From the NCBI RefSeq assembly GCF_003002095.1, contig NZ_PVZC01000001.1, positions 1,550,001-1,614,000 of the forward strand: a stretch of DNA of 64,000 bases, in the 5' to 3' direction. The position numbers and the translations under genes were made by a program. This DNA comes from Allonocardiopsis opalescens. GTDB taxonomy: Bacteria > Actinomycetota > Actinomycetes > Streptosporangiales > Streptosporangiaceae. Under the pieces are notes generated by a model, which saw only the letters and a list, made by a program, of their open reading frames with translations, made no database searches and was not told where the DNA came from. Positions 50,520-58,523 of this stretch are shown here, in pieces. The stretch's first letter is position 1. Every line of letters begins with the position of its first letter.

Positions 50520-51923
50520 GTGAGCCACGCCTTAGGCCGCGAGCCGCGCCGCCGCCGCCGACCGCTGCGCCTGATGATCCTGGCGGCCGCGGCCGCCGCC
50601 ACCGCCCTGGCGGCCGCCCTGCTCGTGGCGCTGCCCCGCCTCACCGACGAGCACCCCGGCTACGAGCGCATCGGCTACTTCGCCGCCTGGAACGTCGCCA
50701 ACCGCGGCTACCTCGTCCGCGACGTGCACACCAGCGGCGCCGCCGAGCGGCTCACCCGGCTCCAGTACGCCTTCGGCAACCTCAACGCGGACGGCGAGTG
50801 CTACATAGGCGACGACACCGACCCGTGGAGCGACTACCAGCGCCGGTTCACCGCCGAGGAGAGCGTCAGCGGGGTGGCCGACACCTACGAGCAGCCCCTC
50901 GCCGGGAACCTCAACCAGCTGCGGCAGCTGCGCGCCGCCCACCCCGGCCTGCGGACGGCCGTCTCGCTCGGCGGCTGGAACTGGTCGCGCCACTTCTCCG
51001 ACGCCGCCCTGACCGAGGAGTCCAGGCGCGCCTTCGCCCGCTCGTGCGTCGACCTGTGGCTGCGCGGGAACCTCCCGGTGCGCGACGGCGAGCCGCAGGG
51101 CGGCGAGGGCGCCGCCTTCGGCGTCTTCGACGGCATCGACCTGGACTGGGAGTGGCCCGCCACCGACGGCAACCCGCACAACACGGTGCGCCCCGAGGAC
51201 CGCGAGAACTACACCCTGCTCGTGGCCGAACTGCGCCGCCGGCTGGACGAGCTGGAGGCGGAGACGGGCCGCGAGTACTCCCTCACGATGACCTTCTCCG
51301 CCGACCCCGAGCGGCTGGCCGCGGGCCTGGAGCCGGAGATCTTCGACTACGTCGACCTCGTCTCCGTGCAGGGCTACGACCTGCACGGATCGTGGAGCGA
51401 CACCACCAACCACCACGCCCAGCTGCACAGCCCCGATGACGACCCCTCGCAGGCCCGGCTGAGCGTGGCCGCGACCGTCGACGCCTACCTCGACCACGGC
51501 CTGCCCGCGCACAAGCTCGTCGTCGGCGTGCCCGGCTTCGGGCGCGGCTGGAGCGGGGTCGCGCCGGGCAACGACGGGCTCTACCAGGTCCCCTCGGGCG
51601 ACGCCCCCGGCGGCTACGGCGCCGGCGGAGAGTCCTACCGGGTGCTCGCCGAGGCCGAGGGGGAGCGCGGCGTCGACACCGAGGCGGCCGCCGCCTGGCT
51701 CTACGACGGCGACGCCTTCTGGAGCTTCGACACCCCGGAGACCGTCGCGCTGAAAGGCGCCTACGTGGCGGAGCGGCGGCTGGGCGGCCTGTTCATCTGG
51801 TCCCTGGAAATGGACAGCCCCGACGCCGCCCTGGTCCGCGCCATGGACGAGTCGCTACCGCCCGCCGTACCCCCGGTGCCGACCCCGTCCGTGCTGTTCG
51901 GCAGCGAGCCGCCGTCACCGTGA
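50520..51923 (+). CDS. glycoside hydrolase family 18 chitinase
   Basis: 467 residues. The N-terminus has an Arg-rich start and a hydrophobic segment (LRLMILAAAAAATALAAALL), giving a secreted or membrane-anchored enzyme. The GH18 motif DGIDLDWE has Asp204, Asp207, Asp209 and catalytic Glu211. SLGGWNWSRHFSDA and YDLHGSW are also present. The C-terminal tail is Pro/Ser-rich without a chitin-binding module. TAGCGT 6 nt before the GTG suggests a leaderless transcript. No dre (DasR) site was seen just upstream. Confidence 0.93.
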   Translation: MSHALGREPRRRRRPLRLMILAAAAAATALAAALLVALPRLTDEHPGYERIGYFAAWNVANRGYLVRDVHTSGAAERLTRLQYAFGNLNADGECYIGDDTDPWSDYQRRFTAEESVSGVADTYEQPLAGNLNQLRQLRAAHPGLRTAVSLGGWNWSRHFSDAALTEESRRAFARSCVDLWLRGNLPVRDGEPQGGEGAAFGVFDGIDLDWEWPATDGNPHNTVRPEDRENYTLLVAELRRRLDELEAETGREYSLTMTFSADPERLAAGLEPEIFDYVDLVSVQGYDLHGSWSDTTNHHAQLHSPDDDPSQARLSVAATVDAYLDHGLPAHKLVVGVPGFGRGWSGVAPGNDGLYQVPSGDAPGGYGAGGESYRVLAEAEGERGVDTEAAAAWLYDGDAFWSFDTPETVALKGAYVAERRLGGLFIWSLEMDSPDAALVRAMDESLPPAVPPVPTPSVLFGSEPPSP

Positions 51924-51984
51924 CCCGGCCCGGCCCTCTGCCGGCGGCCGCCCGCGGGCTCGGCGGGCCGACTACGCTGGCGGT

Positions 51985-52452
51985 ATGGGATGGTTGCGCC
52001 GCAGGCGCGAGGACGGCGCACGGAAACTCGAGCCGGGGGAGAGGGTGCTCAGCCGGGGCGGCGGCCCCGACGGCCCGCTGGCCGCCACCACCCACGCCCT
52101 GCACCTCCCCGACGGAAGCCGCGTCGGCTGGTCCGAGGTCGAGCACGCCCGCTGGACCGAAGACGGCCTCGAACTCACCGCCACCACCGGCGAACGGCGG
52201 CTCCTCAAGGTCACCGACCGGGGACTGCTCCCCGAGACGGTGCACGAACGGGTGGTCGCCACGATCGTCGTCAGCCGGCACGTCCCCCTCCGCGGCGAAC
52301 TCGGCGTCCGGCTGATCTGCCGCCGCACCCCCGGCACCGACGAGATGAACTGGTACACCGGCTACGACGACGGCCTGGACCCCGACGACCCGCAGACACG
52401 CGCCGAAGCGGCCGACGCGCTGCGCCACCTGCGCCTCCAGATGGGCGTCTGA
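51985..52452 (+). CDS. conserved actinobacterial protein of unknown function
   Basis: 155 residues. It starts MGWLRRRREDGARKLEPGER and looks like a beta-rich protein with a PH-like segment (LSRGGGPDGPLAATTHALHL, VGWSEVEHARWTEDGLEL) and RTPGTDEMNWYTGYDDGLDP near the end. It resembles small Streptomyces proteins of unknown role. TACGCT 6 nt before the ATG suggests leaderless transcription. It converges with the next gene, 7 bp apart. Confidence 0.8.
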   Translation: MGWLRRRREDGARKLEPGERVLSRGGGPDGPLAATTHALHLPDGSRVGWSEVEHARWTEDGLELTATTGERRLLKVTDRGLLPETVHERVVATIVVSRHVPLRGELGVRLICRRTPGTDEMNWYTGYDDGLDPDDPQTRAEAADALRHLRLQMGV

Positions 52453-52459
52453 GCCGCGC

Positions 52460-52780
52460 TCAGCCCCGGCCCGCCTCCGGCGGCGCCTGCTCCGGCACGC
52501 TCCCCGGCGCCGGCTCCGGACTCGGCCGCGACAGCGACGGATCGGCCTCCGTGGACGGCGAGAACGGATCCGCCGGCAGCCGGTCGGCCACCGTGCGCCG
52601 CACCGTGCGCCAGCCGTTCTCCACCTGAGCCTCCACCAGCCCCACGACCTCCTGGAACGCCGGGCTCTCACCGACGCCGCGCACCGCGCGGGCGATCTGG
52701 TCGTATCTCTCCCGCCCGGCACGCGAACCGAGCACATAGCCGATGGCGAGGCCCGCGACGAAGGCGAGTCGGTAACCCAT
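52460..52780 (-). CDS. small membrane-anchored protein (YtxH-like)
   Basis: 106 residues from an ATG with GGGGATT upstream. The N-terminal hydrophobic segment MGYRLAFVAGLAIGYVLGSR is a membrane anchor. A basic amphipathic helix follows (AGRERYDQIARAVRGV), and the C-terminal third is Pro/Ser-rich. A common actinobacterial gene type next to tRNA-Asn. Its function is unknown. Confidence 0.82.
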   Translation of the reverse strand: MGYRLAFVAGLAIGYVLGSRAGRERYDQIARAVRGVGESPAFQEVVGLVEAQVENGWRTVRRTVADRLPADPFSPSTEADPSLSRPSPEPAPGSVPEQAPPEAGRG

Positions 52781-52970
52781 GGGAATCCCCTTGTCGGCGG
52801 TCGGGCAGACAGCTGACGCAACCGGGCGGCGACGTCACGTACCGCGCAGGTCCGCGCGCTCTGCTCTCGGTGTGCACGCTATCGGGCGCCGATAAACCTG
52901 AAGCGAGCACCCCGCGGAGTGCGCTAACCTAATGGCTGTCGACCGGCTCCGAGCCGGTCGCCGATCGCGA

Positions 52971-53043
52971 TCCTGCGTAGCTCAATTGGCAGAGCAGCCG
53001 GCTGTTAACCGGCAGGTTATTGGTTCGAGTCCAATCGCAGGAG
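52971..53043 (+). tRNA. tRNA-Asn (GTT)
   Basis: 73 nt. Acceptor TCCTGCG (52971-52977) pairs with CGCAGGA (53036-53042), discriminator G. The anticodon loop CTGTTAA gives GTT. D-arm TAGCTC and T-arm GGTTCGAGTCC are standard. CCA is not encoded. The 3' end is a likely attachment site for the decayed element that follows. Confidence 0.95.
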
Positions 53044-53067
53044 CCGACGAAGCACTCTGAGACCACA

Positions 53068-53105
53068 GGTCAGGCTCGCCCCCAGTGCTGGGGGCGAGCC
53101 TGACC
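53068..53105 (+). terminator. tRNA-Asn terminator
   Basis: A perfect 18-bp stem (53068-53085 and 53088-53105) with a 2-nt tip, which in RNA opens to a small loop. It lies 25 nt downstream of the tRNA. This is the strongest hairpin seen in the window, but it has no U-run. Confidence 0.8.
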
Positions 53106-53142
53106 GCTGTACTGAGTACCGAACCGAGCGCCTGACGGTCCT

Positions 53143-53625
53143 AGGCGGCGGTCGGGAAGATCAGGTCCATGGCCTGTGCGCCGTGCGCGATTTGATGTCG
53201 ACCCCGGGCCGGACGTTGTTGACCGAGGGCATGGCACCCCGGTAGATCCAGTGCTCCCCGCGGGTGGTCGCGACGGTCCGGGTCGGTGGCAGGGGGCGGC
53301 GGGCCCAGGCGACGGCGTCGGCGTTGTCGAGGTCCACCACGGTGAGGCCGGCGCCCCGCCAGGGTGGTAGGCCACCCCCACCGCCTCGCGCCACGCCACC
53401 GCCCACGCCGGGGAGGTGATCACGGCGGTGTCAGTGTTGCGGCGGCCCACCCGTGGCGCACCGCAGGGCACCGGCAGCTGCCCGGACTTCTCATGTGGGG
53501 CCCCCGCACGCCACGCCCCGACACGCGCGGCAGTTGCCGAAGGGCACCTTCCCTGCCCGCAGCGGCAGCACCGGCACACCAGCAGCGGCCAAGGCCGGCG
53601 TTATGCCGAGAACGTCCGTGGTCAT
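53143..53625 (-). pseudogene. bifunctional DNA primase/polymerase, frameshifted and truncated, with a possible integrase tail
   Basis: The ATG at 53625 opens MTTDVLGITPALAAAGVPVL, then FGNCRACRGVACGGP. The homology continues in shifted frames: HMRSPGSCRCPAVRHGWAAA, then VITSPAWAVAWREAVGVAYH, then GLTVVDLDNADAVAW and GVDIK. This is the N-terminal half of the primase-polymerase used for replication by actinobacterial integrative elements. After about 53185 the reading IAHGAQAMDLIFPTAA ends at a stop at 53143 and looks like the end of a tyrosine recombinase. A deletion may have joined the two genes. At least two frameshifts are needed. Confidence 0.72.
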
Positions 53626-53834
53626 GTGGCTTCCTCCGCAGAGGCCGGTGGCTGCCAGCGGTGGTAGCAGGGGTGAGCGGTCCACCTCCGGTGGGCCCGG
53701 CGAGGGGCGCCACACCGCCCGCAGCATTCCGGGCCGCGGTCAAGGTGCCAGGGGGCGGTCAGGGCCGGGCGGGCTGCGGCGGCGAGGTGGCGCCAGGCCA
53801 CCGCGTGCGCCGCTGCGGCCAGCCGGGTGCTCAC
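53622..53834 (-). CDS. small cysteine/histidine protein of the element remnant
   Basis: 70 residues from a GTG. The C-terminal half has CCGRCGAPRRAHRRW and TAHPCYHRWQPP, a likely zinc-binding knuckle. The stop overlaps the primase-polymerase ATG (ATGA) and the start overlaps a tiny upstream ORF, the compact layout of integrative-element genes. It appears intact, but its partners are broken. Function unknown. Confidence 0.6.
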   Translation of the reverse strand: MSTRLAAAAHAVAWRHLAAAARPALTAPWHLDRGPECCGRCGAPRRAHRRWTAHPCYHRWQPPASAEEAT

Positions 53835-53875
53835 CGGGTCACCTCGCCGAGGTCGAACAGGGTCCAGGTCGACAT
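53831..53875 (-). CDS. 14-codon ORF with strong ribosome-binding site
   Basis: ATG with AGGAGG 5 nt upstream, reading MSTWTLFDLGEVTR then TGA that overlaps the next GTG. It could be a translational lead-in peptide or the intact start of a gene truncated by decay. Evidence is only the initiation site and the overlap. Confidence 0.35.
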   Translation of the reverse strand: MSTWTLFDLGEVTR

Positions 53876-53911
53876 CGAGTCCTCCTGTGGTTAGGCAATT
53901 GCTCTGCGAGA

Positions 53912-54400
53912 TCAGCGAACGTCCGCTGGCGTTGCTGCGAGATCGGCGGCGAAGCGGTCCCAGGGGGTGAGAGGCGGGGTTGTCTCCGCCGAGTCCGAAG
54001 GGGGTATGCGTGCTTCGCGTTGAATTCGTGTCGGGGCCGCTGGCTGGCCGTGCGCTGCGCCTGCGCACGTTCGTGGGCGGTCTTCGGCGAGGTCGAAGAG
54101 GTCGCCTTGGCGGGTCTTCCATTCGGCGGGGGTGATGCGGTCAATGGGTGCTTGGTCGAGGGGCAGCATGCTGCGGTGGAGGTACATCTGGCCGCGCAGG
54201 GAATCGGTTCTTCAAGTAGGCGACGTCGGCGTCTTTGGCGTAGTGGAACTCGTCGGTTGAGATGCCGATGGCCTGTTCGACCTAGACGCCCTTGGGCACC
54301 GAATGCGGATGGGGGTAGCCCAGCAGTTCGCGCGCCTTGGCCTTGATGGACTTGATCTTGTACGCACTGATGCTTATCTGCACCACGACCGGCTGGGCGC
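53912..54400 (-). pseudogene. PAPS-reductase-like (phage/ICE type) protein remnant
   Basis: Reverse-strand pieces in order: YKIKSIKAKARELLGY, a TAG where KGV-Q-VEQ is expected, then VEQAIGISTDEFHYAKDADV and YLKNRFP. After a frameshift come MYLHRSMLPLDQAPIDRI and QGDLFDLAED. This is the conserved middle and end of the adenine-nucleotide alpha-hydrolase-like proteins common in actinophages and integrative elements. The N-terminal part and about 100 internal residues are missing. The open tail 53912-54187 could still be translated but is not a complete protein. Confidence 0.65.
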
Positions 54401-54521
54401 ATGGGGTCTGTGTGAGGGACTTGCCGACGGCAGGGTGGCTCGTGGACGACCTCGTGGAGCGACGGTGAGGTCGTGATCTGGCGTCCGGCGCAGGTGATCG
54501 CGCTTCGATAGGCTTCCGCGC

Positions 54522-54905
54522 ATGGCGACTCATTGGACGCTCGGTTGCGACGCGGTCGATCCTCGTCGGCTTGCCGCGTTCTGGGCTTTGGCGCTCGGGT
54601 ATGTGGACGAGCCTGGCTACGACTTTCCTGACGGCGCGTCGATTATCGACCCGAACCACAAGGGTCCGGCGATCGGATTTCTCAGGGTGCCTGAGCGGAA
54701 GTCTGCGAAGAACAGGATGCACATCGACATCCGAGTGGCGGGGGAACCACCCTGGGACATGACGGAGCGGGAGCAGCTGATCCGCGCGAAGGTGGGCGAA
54801 CTCGTCGCTGCAGGGGCGACGGCAGTGCGTGAGGAGGCGGACGGTGGTGTCCTCGATCATGTCGTCATGTATGACCCCGAAGGGAACGAGTTCTGTGTTG
54901 CTTGA
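54522..54905 (+). CDS. VOC family (glyoxalase-like) protein
   Basis: 127 residues. It reads ATHWTLGCDAVDPRRLAAFW, DPNHKGPAIGFLRVPE, MHIDIRVAG and VVMYDPEGNEFCVA, two beta-alpha-beta-beta-beta modules of the vicinal oxygen chelate fold with His and Glu ligands. The activity is unknown. TAGGCT lies 7 nt before the ATG. It is intact amid decayed element pieces, so it is either cargo or a later insertion. Confidence 0.85.
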   Translation: MATHWTLGCDAVDPRRLAAFWALALGYVDEPGYDFPDGASIIDPNHKGPAIGFLRVPERKSAKNRMHIDIRVAGEPPWDMTEREQLIRAKVGELVAAGATAVREEADGGVLDHVVMYDPEGNEFCVA

Positions 54906-54922
54906 CAGCCAGCGTTGAGTTG

Positions 54923-55090
54923 TCATGTTGGCTCCGAGGCATGACGCGATGTCCGGCTTGTCACGGGGATGCCAAGGTCGACGGTCGGTCGTCGGAGCCG
55001 ACGTCGGATGTCGGCGCGCGGCGCGGGTGCGTGCAGGTAGCCGAACGAGATCAGGCCGATGCTGGTTATGCGGCGGTCGGTGGTGGGCAT
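54923..55090 (-). pseudogene. RapZ C-terminal-domain-like fragment
   Basis: 55 residues from an ATG. ITSIGLISFGYLHAPAPRAD resembles the start of the short RapZ-C domain proteins carried by actinobacterial integrative elements (SFGYxHGPAP), followed by RRLRRPTVDLG and a premature stop. Most of the domain is missing. The assignment rests on this short motif. Confidence 0.45.
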
Positions 55091-55667
55091 GGCGAAGCTC
55101 CCTGCTGTCGGGTTCGGTCGGCGGTCGGGTGGTGGTGCCCGCCCCGGGCGTTGCCCCCGGCGCCGGCGTCGGTTGCCGGGCGGGCGGTGGTGCTGGGCGC
55201 CGGCGGCGCCGACGTGGGCCAGGGCGCGGGCGTGGTGGTCGAGGCGGTCGCAGCGGCGGTTGCCGGTGGCGATCTCGGCGGCGTCGGCGGTGACGGCCAG
55301 GGCGGTGGCCTCGCCGATGCCGTATCCGGTCCGCAGGTCGGCGGCCGGCTGCTCCTGGGTGGCGCTCGCGCAGGCGGGGCGCGGGTCGCGCGGGTGCGGA
55401 GGCAGTTCCATCAGGGGCTTCCTTGTCGGGTCAGGTCGGTGGTGGGTGCCCGCCCCAGGCTGTGGTGCCCGGGGCGGGCAGGTGCCGGCCGGTCAGTGTC
55501 TTTCCGGGGGACGACCCCCCGGAGCCCCCCGGCTGCGGGCTTCGCCCGCTCCCGTGGTGCGGTTGTGGGTTCTCGTTCCACGGTGACGGTCCACTGGGTG
55601 TGCGTTGGTTCCGGGTCTGCGCCGCTTCGCGGGCTTGTCGCTGCTGCGGTTTGGGGATCGGGTGGGA
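55091..55667. other. 577-bp stretch without a supported gene
   Basis: Reverse ORF 54923-55411 extends upstream without convincing homology (Ala/Asp-rich), and forward frames lack initiation sites. A GC hairpin-like stretch near 55440-55480 is seen. Probably eroded element sequence ending before the esterase regulatory region. Confidence 0.4.
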
Positions 55668-55682
55668 CCGGAAAGTTTCCGG
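55668..55682. promoter_or_regulatory. GAAANTTTC-type palindrome upstream of the esterase
   Basis: CCGGAAAGTTTCCGG is a perfect 15-bp palindrome with centre G. GAAANTTTC is the element known at actinomycete xylanase and xyloside-regulated promoters (BxlR/XlnR type LacI regulators). It is 254 bp upstream of the esterase start. Confidence 0.6.
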
Positions 55683-55730
55683 AAGTTATTTGGAGTGTGA
55701 CTGGAAGATTGCGAAAAGTTATCGGTAATA

Positions 55731-55744
55731 TGGGAGCGCTCCCA
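55731..55744. promoter_or_regulatory. CelR/CebR cellulose operator
   Basis: TGGGAGCGCTCCCA is the exact 14-bp CelR/CebR box described at cellulase genes of Thermobifida and Streptomyces. TAATAT at 55726-55731 next to it may be the -10. Cellobiose would release repression of the esterase gene 191 bp downstream. Confidence 0.92.
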
Positions 55745-55935
55745 GGTTGGTCGGTCCGTCCAACTACCCCGCCGGGAAGCGGTTCCGGCTCCCGGTCAGC
55801 GCATGCGTGGCGGTGCTCCGCCGGGCGGATCGGCGCGGCCACCCCCCAACCGGTGTGCGCCGGCGGGAACGCGGCCTGACGCCGTCCGGTGGGGAGCCCG
55901 GCCCGCCGGTCGCGTGCCTCCCTCTGGAGGTCTTC

Positions 55936-57528
55936 ATGCGCTTCCATCGCCATCGGCCGCGGCTGCTGGCCCTCGCGGCCCTCGTGGCCGTAGCCGGGCT
56001 GTTCACCGCGGCCCTTCCCGCGCAGGCGGGCGCCGCCGAGACGGTGCGGCCCTTCGCGGACGAAGAGGACACCGGGGCCGACTGCCCGGTGCCCGATCCC
56101 GGCTCCACGCCCGCCAGCTCCCTGCTCCCCGACCCCTTCACCAGGATCGACGGCACCCGCGTCTCCACCCGCGAGGACTGGCGGTGCCGGCGGGCCGAGA
56201 TCAGGGAGCAGGCCGAGCGATCCGTCTACGGGCAGAAGCCCGCGCCGCCCGCCGGCGTCACGGGCACGGTCTCCCGTACCGGCATCACGGTGAACGTGAC
56301 GGACCAGGGCCGCAGCTCCAGCTTCTCGGCGAGCGTCAGCCTGCCGAGCGGTTCCGGGCCCTTCCCGGCCGTCGTCGTCCTGGGCGGCATGGGGGCGGAC
56401 ACGGCCACCATCAACGCCGCCGGCGCCGCGGTCATCAACTTCGACCCCTACGCCGTGGGACGGGAGGGCACCCCGCGGAACAACAAGTCGGGCGCCTTCT
56501 ACAGCATCTACGGCTCCAACAGCGGCACCGGGCTGCTGATGGCCTGGTCGTGGGGCGTCAGCCGGATCATCGACGTCATCGAGCAGTCCGACGGCAGCAT
56601 CCTGCGCGCGAACGCGACCGGCGTGACGGGGTGCTCCCGCTTCGGGAAGGGCGCCTTCGTGGCCGGCGCCTTCGACGAGCGCATCGCGCTGACCATGCCG
56701 ATCGAGTCGGGCACCGCGGGCGTCCCCATCTTCCGCGGGGTCGCCCAGGAGAGCGGCGCGCAGCCGCTGAGCAGCGCCTACTCCGAGCAGCCGTGGCTGG
56801 GCGACGCCTTCGGCTCCTTCACGGGCAGCCCGGCCAACCTGCCGGTGGACACCCACCAGATCGTCGGCATGATCGCCCCGCGCGGACTCTTCATCATGGA
56901 GAACCCGCACGTCGACTGGCTGGGCTCGCAGTCCGGTGCCGTCGGGGCCCTGGGCGGGGCGGAGGTCTACCGGGCCCTGGGCGCGGGGAGCAACATCAGC
57001 TACTGGTCCGACGTCCAGGACGGCAACCACTGCGCCGTCAGGCCGGAGTGGCGGGCCCCGCTGCAGCAGAGCATCCAGGCCTTCCTGCGCGGCTCCGGGA
57101 GCGGTCCCGGCGTGATCCGGGTCTCGCCCAGGGAGCCCGCCGACCTCTCCCGGTGGCGGAACTGGCAGACGCCCGTCCTGACCAGCGGCGGCGAGGACCC
57201 CGGCGGCGAGGACCCGGGCGAGCCGACCGGCGCCTGCACCGCCACCCACCGGACCGTCAGCAGCTGGTCCGGCGGCTTCCAGGGCGAGGTCGCGGTCCGC
57301 AACACCGGCACCGGCCCGCTCAACGGCTGGACCGTCGACATGACCCTGGCCGCGGGCCAGTCGATCAGCAACCTGTGGAACGGCGAACGCACCGGAACCG
57401 GCGGCACCGTCAGGGTACGCAACAACGCGTGGAACGGCACCATACCGGCCGACGGCACCGTCACCTTCGGCTTCGTCGCCACCGGCGGCACCGCCCCACC
57501 CGGTGGCATCACCTGCTCCAGTCCCTGA
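55936..57528 (+). CDS. secreted glucuronoyl esterase (CE15) with C-terminal CBM2
   Basis: 530 residues from an ATG with GGAGG upstream. Residues 1-35 are a signal peptide (LLALAALVAVAGLFTAALPAQAG-type core). The CE15 catalytic domain (about 60-405) has GCSRFGKGAF with Ser234 and His365 in DGNHCAV. A Gly/Glu/Asp/Pro linker (SGGEDPGGEDPGEP) joins a family 2 cellulose-binding module (about 428-530) with WSGGFQGEVAV and a terminal Cys. It cleaves lignin-glucuronoxylan ester links while bound to cellulose. Upstream cellulose- and xylan-type operators fit this use. Confidence 0.92.
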   Translation: MRFHRHRPRLLALAALVAVAGLFTAALPAQAGAAETVRPFADEEDTGADCPVPDPGSTPASSLLPDPFTRIDGTRVSTREDWRCRRAEIREQAERSVYGQKPAPPAGVTGTVSRTGITVNVTDQGRSSSFSASVSLPSGSGPFPAVVVLGGMGADTATINAAGAAVINFDPYAVGREGTPRNNKSGAFYSIYGSNSGTGLLMAWSWGVSRIIDVIEQSDGSILRANATGVTGCSRFGKGAFVAGAFDERIALTMPIESGTAGVPIFRGVAQESGAQPLSSAYSEQPWLGDAFGSFTGSPANLPVDTHQIVGMIAPRGLFIMENPHVDWLGSQSGAVGALGGAEVYRALGAGSNISYWSDVQDGNHCAVRPEWRAPLQQSIQAFLRGSGSGPGVIRVSPREPADLSRWRNWQTPVLTSGGEDPGGEDPGEPTGACTATHRTVSSWSGGFQGEVAVRNTGTGPLNGWTVDMTLAAGQSISNLWNGERTGTGGTVRVRNNAWNGTIPADGTVTFGFVATGGTAPPGGITCSSP

Positions 57529-57554
57529 CCGCGACCGCGCAGGGCCCGACACTC

Positions 57555-57588
57555 CCGCCCCGGCGGCGCACCGGCGCCGCCGGGGCGG
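57555..57588 (+). terminator. terminator hairpin after the esterase
   Basis: A perfect 15-bp stem (57555-57569 and 57574-57588) with a 4-nt loop lies 26 nt after the stop codon. Confidence 0.7.
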
Positions 57589-57672
57589 ACCCGTGTCGCT
57601 GCCCGGCGGCGCCCCACCCGGATGGCAGGCTGTCCGTGCCGGCCACCGACGACGCCGGCCGGGGGAGGCGGC

Positions 57673-57981
57673 ATGGCCTACGGCTACATCGGCTCGATGA
57701 GGGCGCGGCCCGGGCGGCGCGACGAGGTGGTCGCCATCCTGCTCAGCGGCTCGGACGGCCTGCGCGCGGCCGGCTGCCGCCTCTACCTGGTCGCCCGCGC
57801 CGCCGACGACCCCGACACCATCTGGGTGACCGAGGTCTGGGAGAGCCGCGAGCGCCACCAGGAGTCCCTGCGGCTGCCGGAGACCCGCGCCGCCATCGAG
57901 AGGGCGACCCCGATGCTCACCGGCGAGTTCACCGGTCGGGAGCTCGACGTGGCCGGCGGCCTGGGCGTCCCGGACGCCTGA
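57673..57981 (+). CDS. putative quinol monooxygenase (ABM domain)
   Basis: 102 residues from an ATG with GGGGGAGG upstream. It reads AYGYIGSMRARPGRRDEVVA, LYLVARAADDPDTIWVTEVW and ETRAAIERATPML, a YgiN/ABM-type dimeric barrel. Substrate unknown. Separate unit from the esterase. Confidence 0.85.
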   Translation: MAYGYIGSMRARPGRRDEVVAILLSGSDGLRAAGCRLYLVARAADDPDTIWVTEVWESRERHQESLRLPETRAAIERATPMLTGEFTGRELDVAGGLGVPDA

Positions 57982-58131
57982 GCCCCCGTCCGGATCCGGG
58001 CCCATTTCCGCCCGCACGACGGCGCCGGCGGCCACGCGCACGCGGCGCCCGCCGGTACCGATCACCGGCCTCCGACGCCTCCGGTAAAGTGACCCGCGTC
58101 CACGGAATTCCTGCTAGACATGGGCTTTCGG

Positions 58132-58205
58132 GGGACGGTAGCTCAGCCGGTCAGAGCAGGGGACTCATAATCCCTGGGTCGTGGGTTCGAGTCCCACCCG
58201 TCCTA
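58132..58205 (+). tRNA. tRNA-Met (CAT)
   Basis: 74 nt. Acceptor GGGACGG pairs with CCGTCCT (first pair G-T), discriminator A. The anticodon loop CTCATAA has anticodon CAT. T-arm GTGGGTTCGAGTCCCAC is perfect. The first base pair is not the mismatched pair of initiator tRNA, so it is elongator Met; tRNA-Ile2 (lysidine-modified CAT) cannot be excluded by eye. CCA is not encoded. Confidence 0.9.
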
Positions 58206-58523
58206 CCTTTCGCGGCCCGGCACTTCCGCGCCTGGAGCGCGGCCCGGGCCGATCCCGGCGACGGCCGGTCATGATCGGCCGCCGCGGACCCATCGTGGAA
58301 GCCCGCGCGGCCCGTCGCCGGGCCGAGCGCCGCCGTGGCCGCCACCTACCAGGGAATCCGCCGGACGCGCGCCGCCGCTCACGGCCGTCCGGTTCTCCGG
58401 GCTGACGCCAAACCAGTCTGGCGATGGATTTTTCGCCATACGACTCCTCTCTAGGCTCATCTGCGCGATATGCCTATTCGTTCGCATTCGTACCCCCGGT
58501 GCGGACGACCGAGGAGGACCTCC
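58206..58523 (+). other. 318-bp stretch after tRNA-Met
   Basis: No gene is supported. An inverted repeat TGGCGA (58419-58424) / TCGCCA (58433-58438) around an AT-rich loop and a TAGGCT hexamer at 58452-58457 may belong to the promoter of the downstream peptidase. GAGGAGG precedes the GTG at 58524. Confidence 0.4.

Noticed and set aside
53044..58131. Direct repeat of the tRNA-Asn 3' end as attR
   Set aside because: No second copy of the T-arm-to-acceptor sequence was found before tRNA-Met; the match at 58180 is the T-arm of that tRNA itself.
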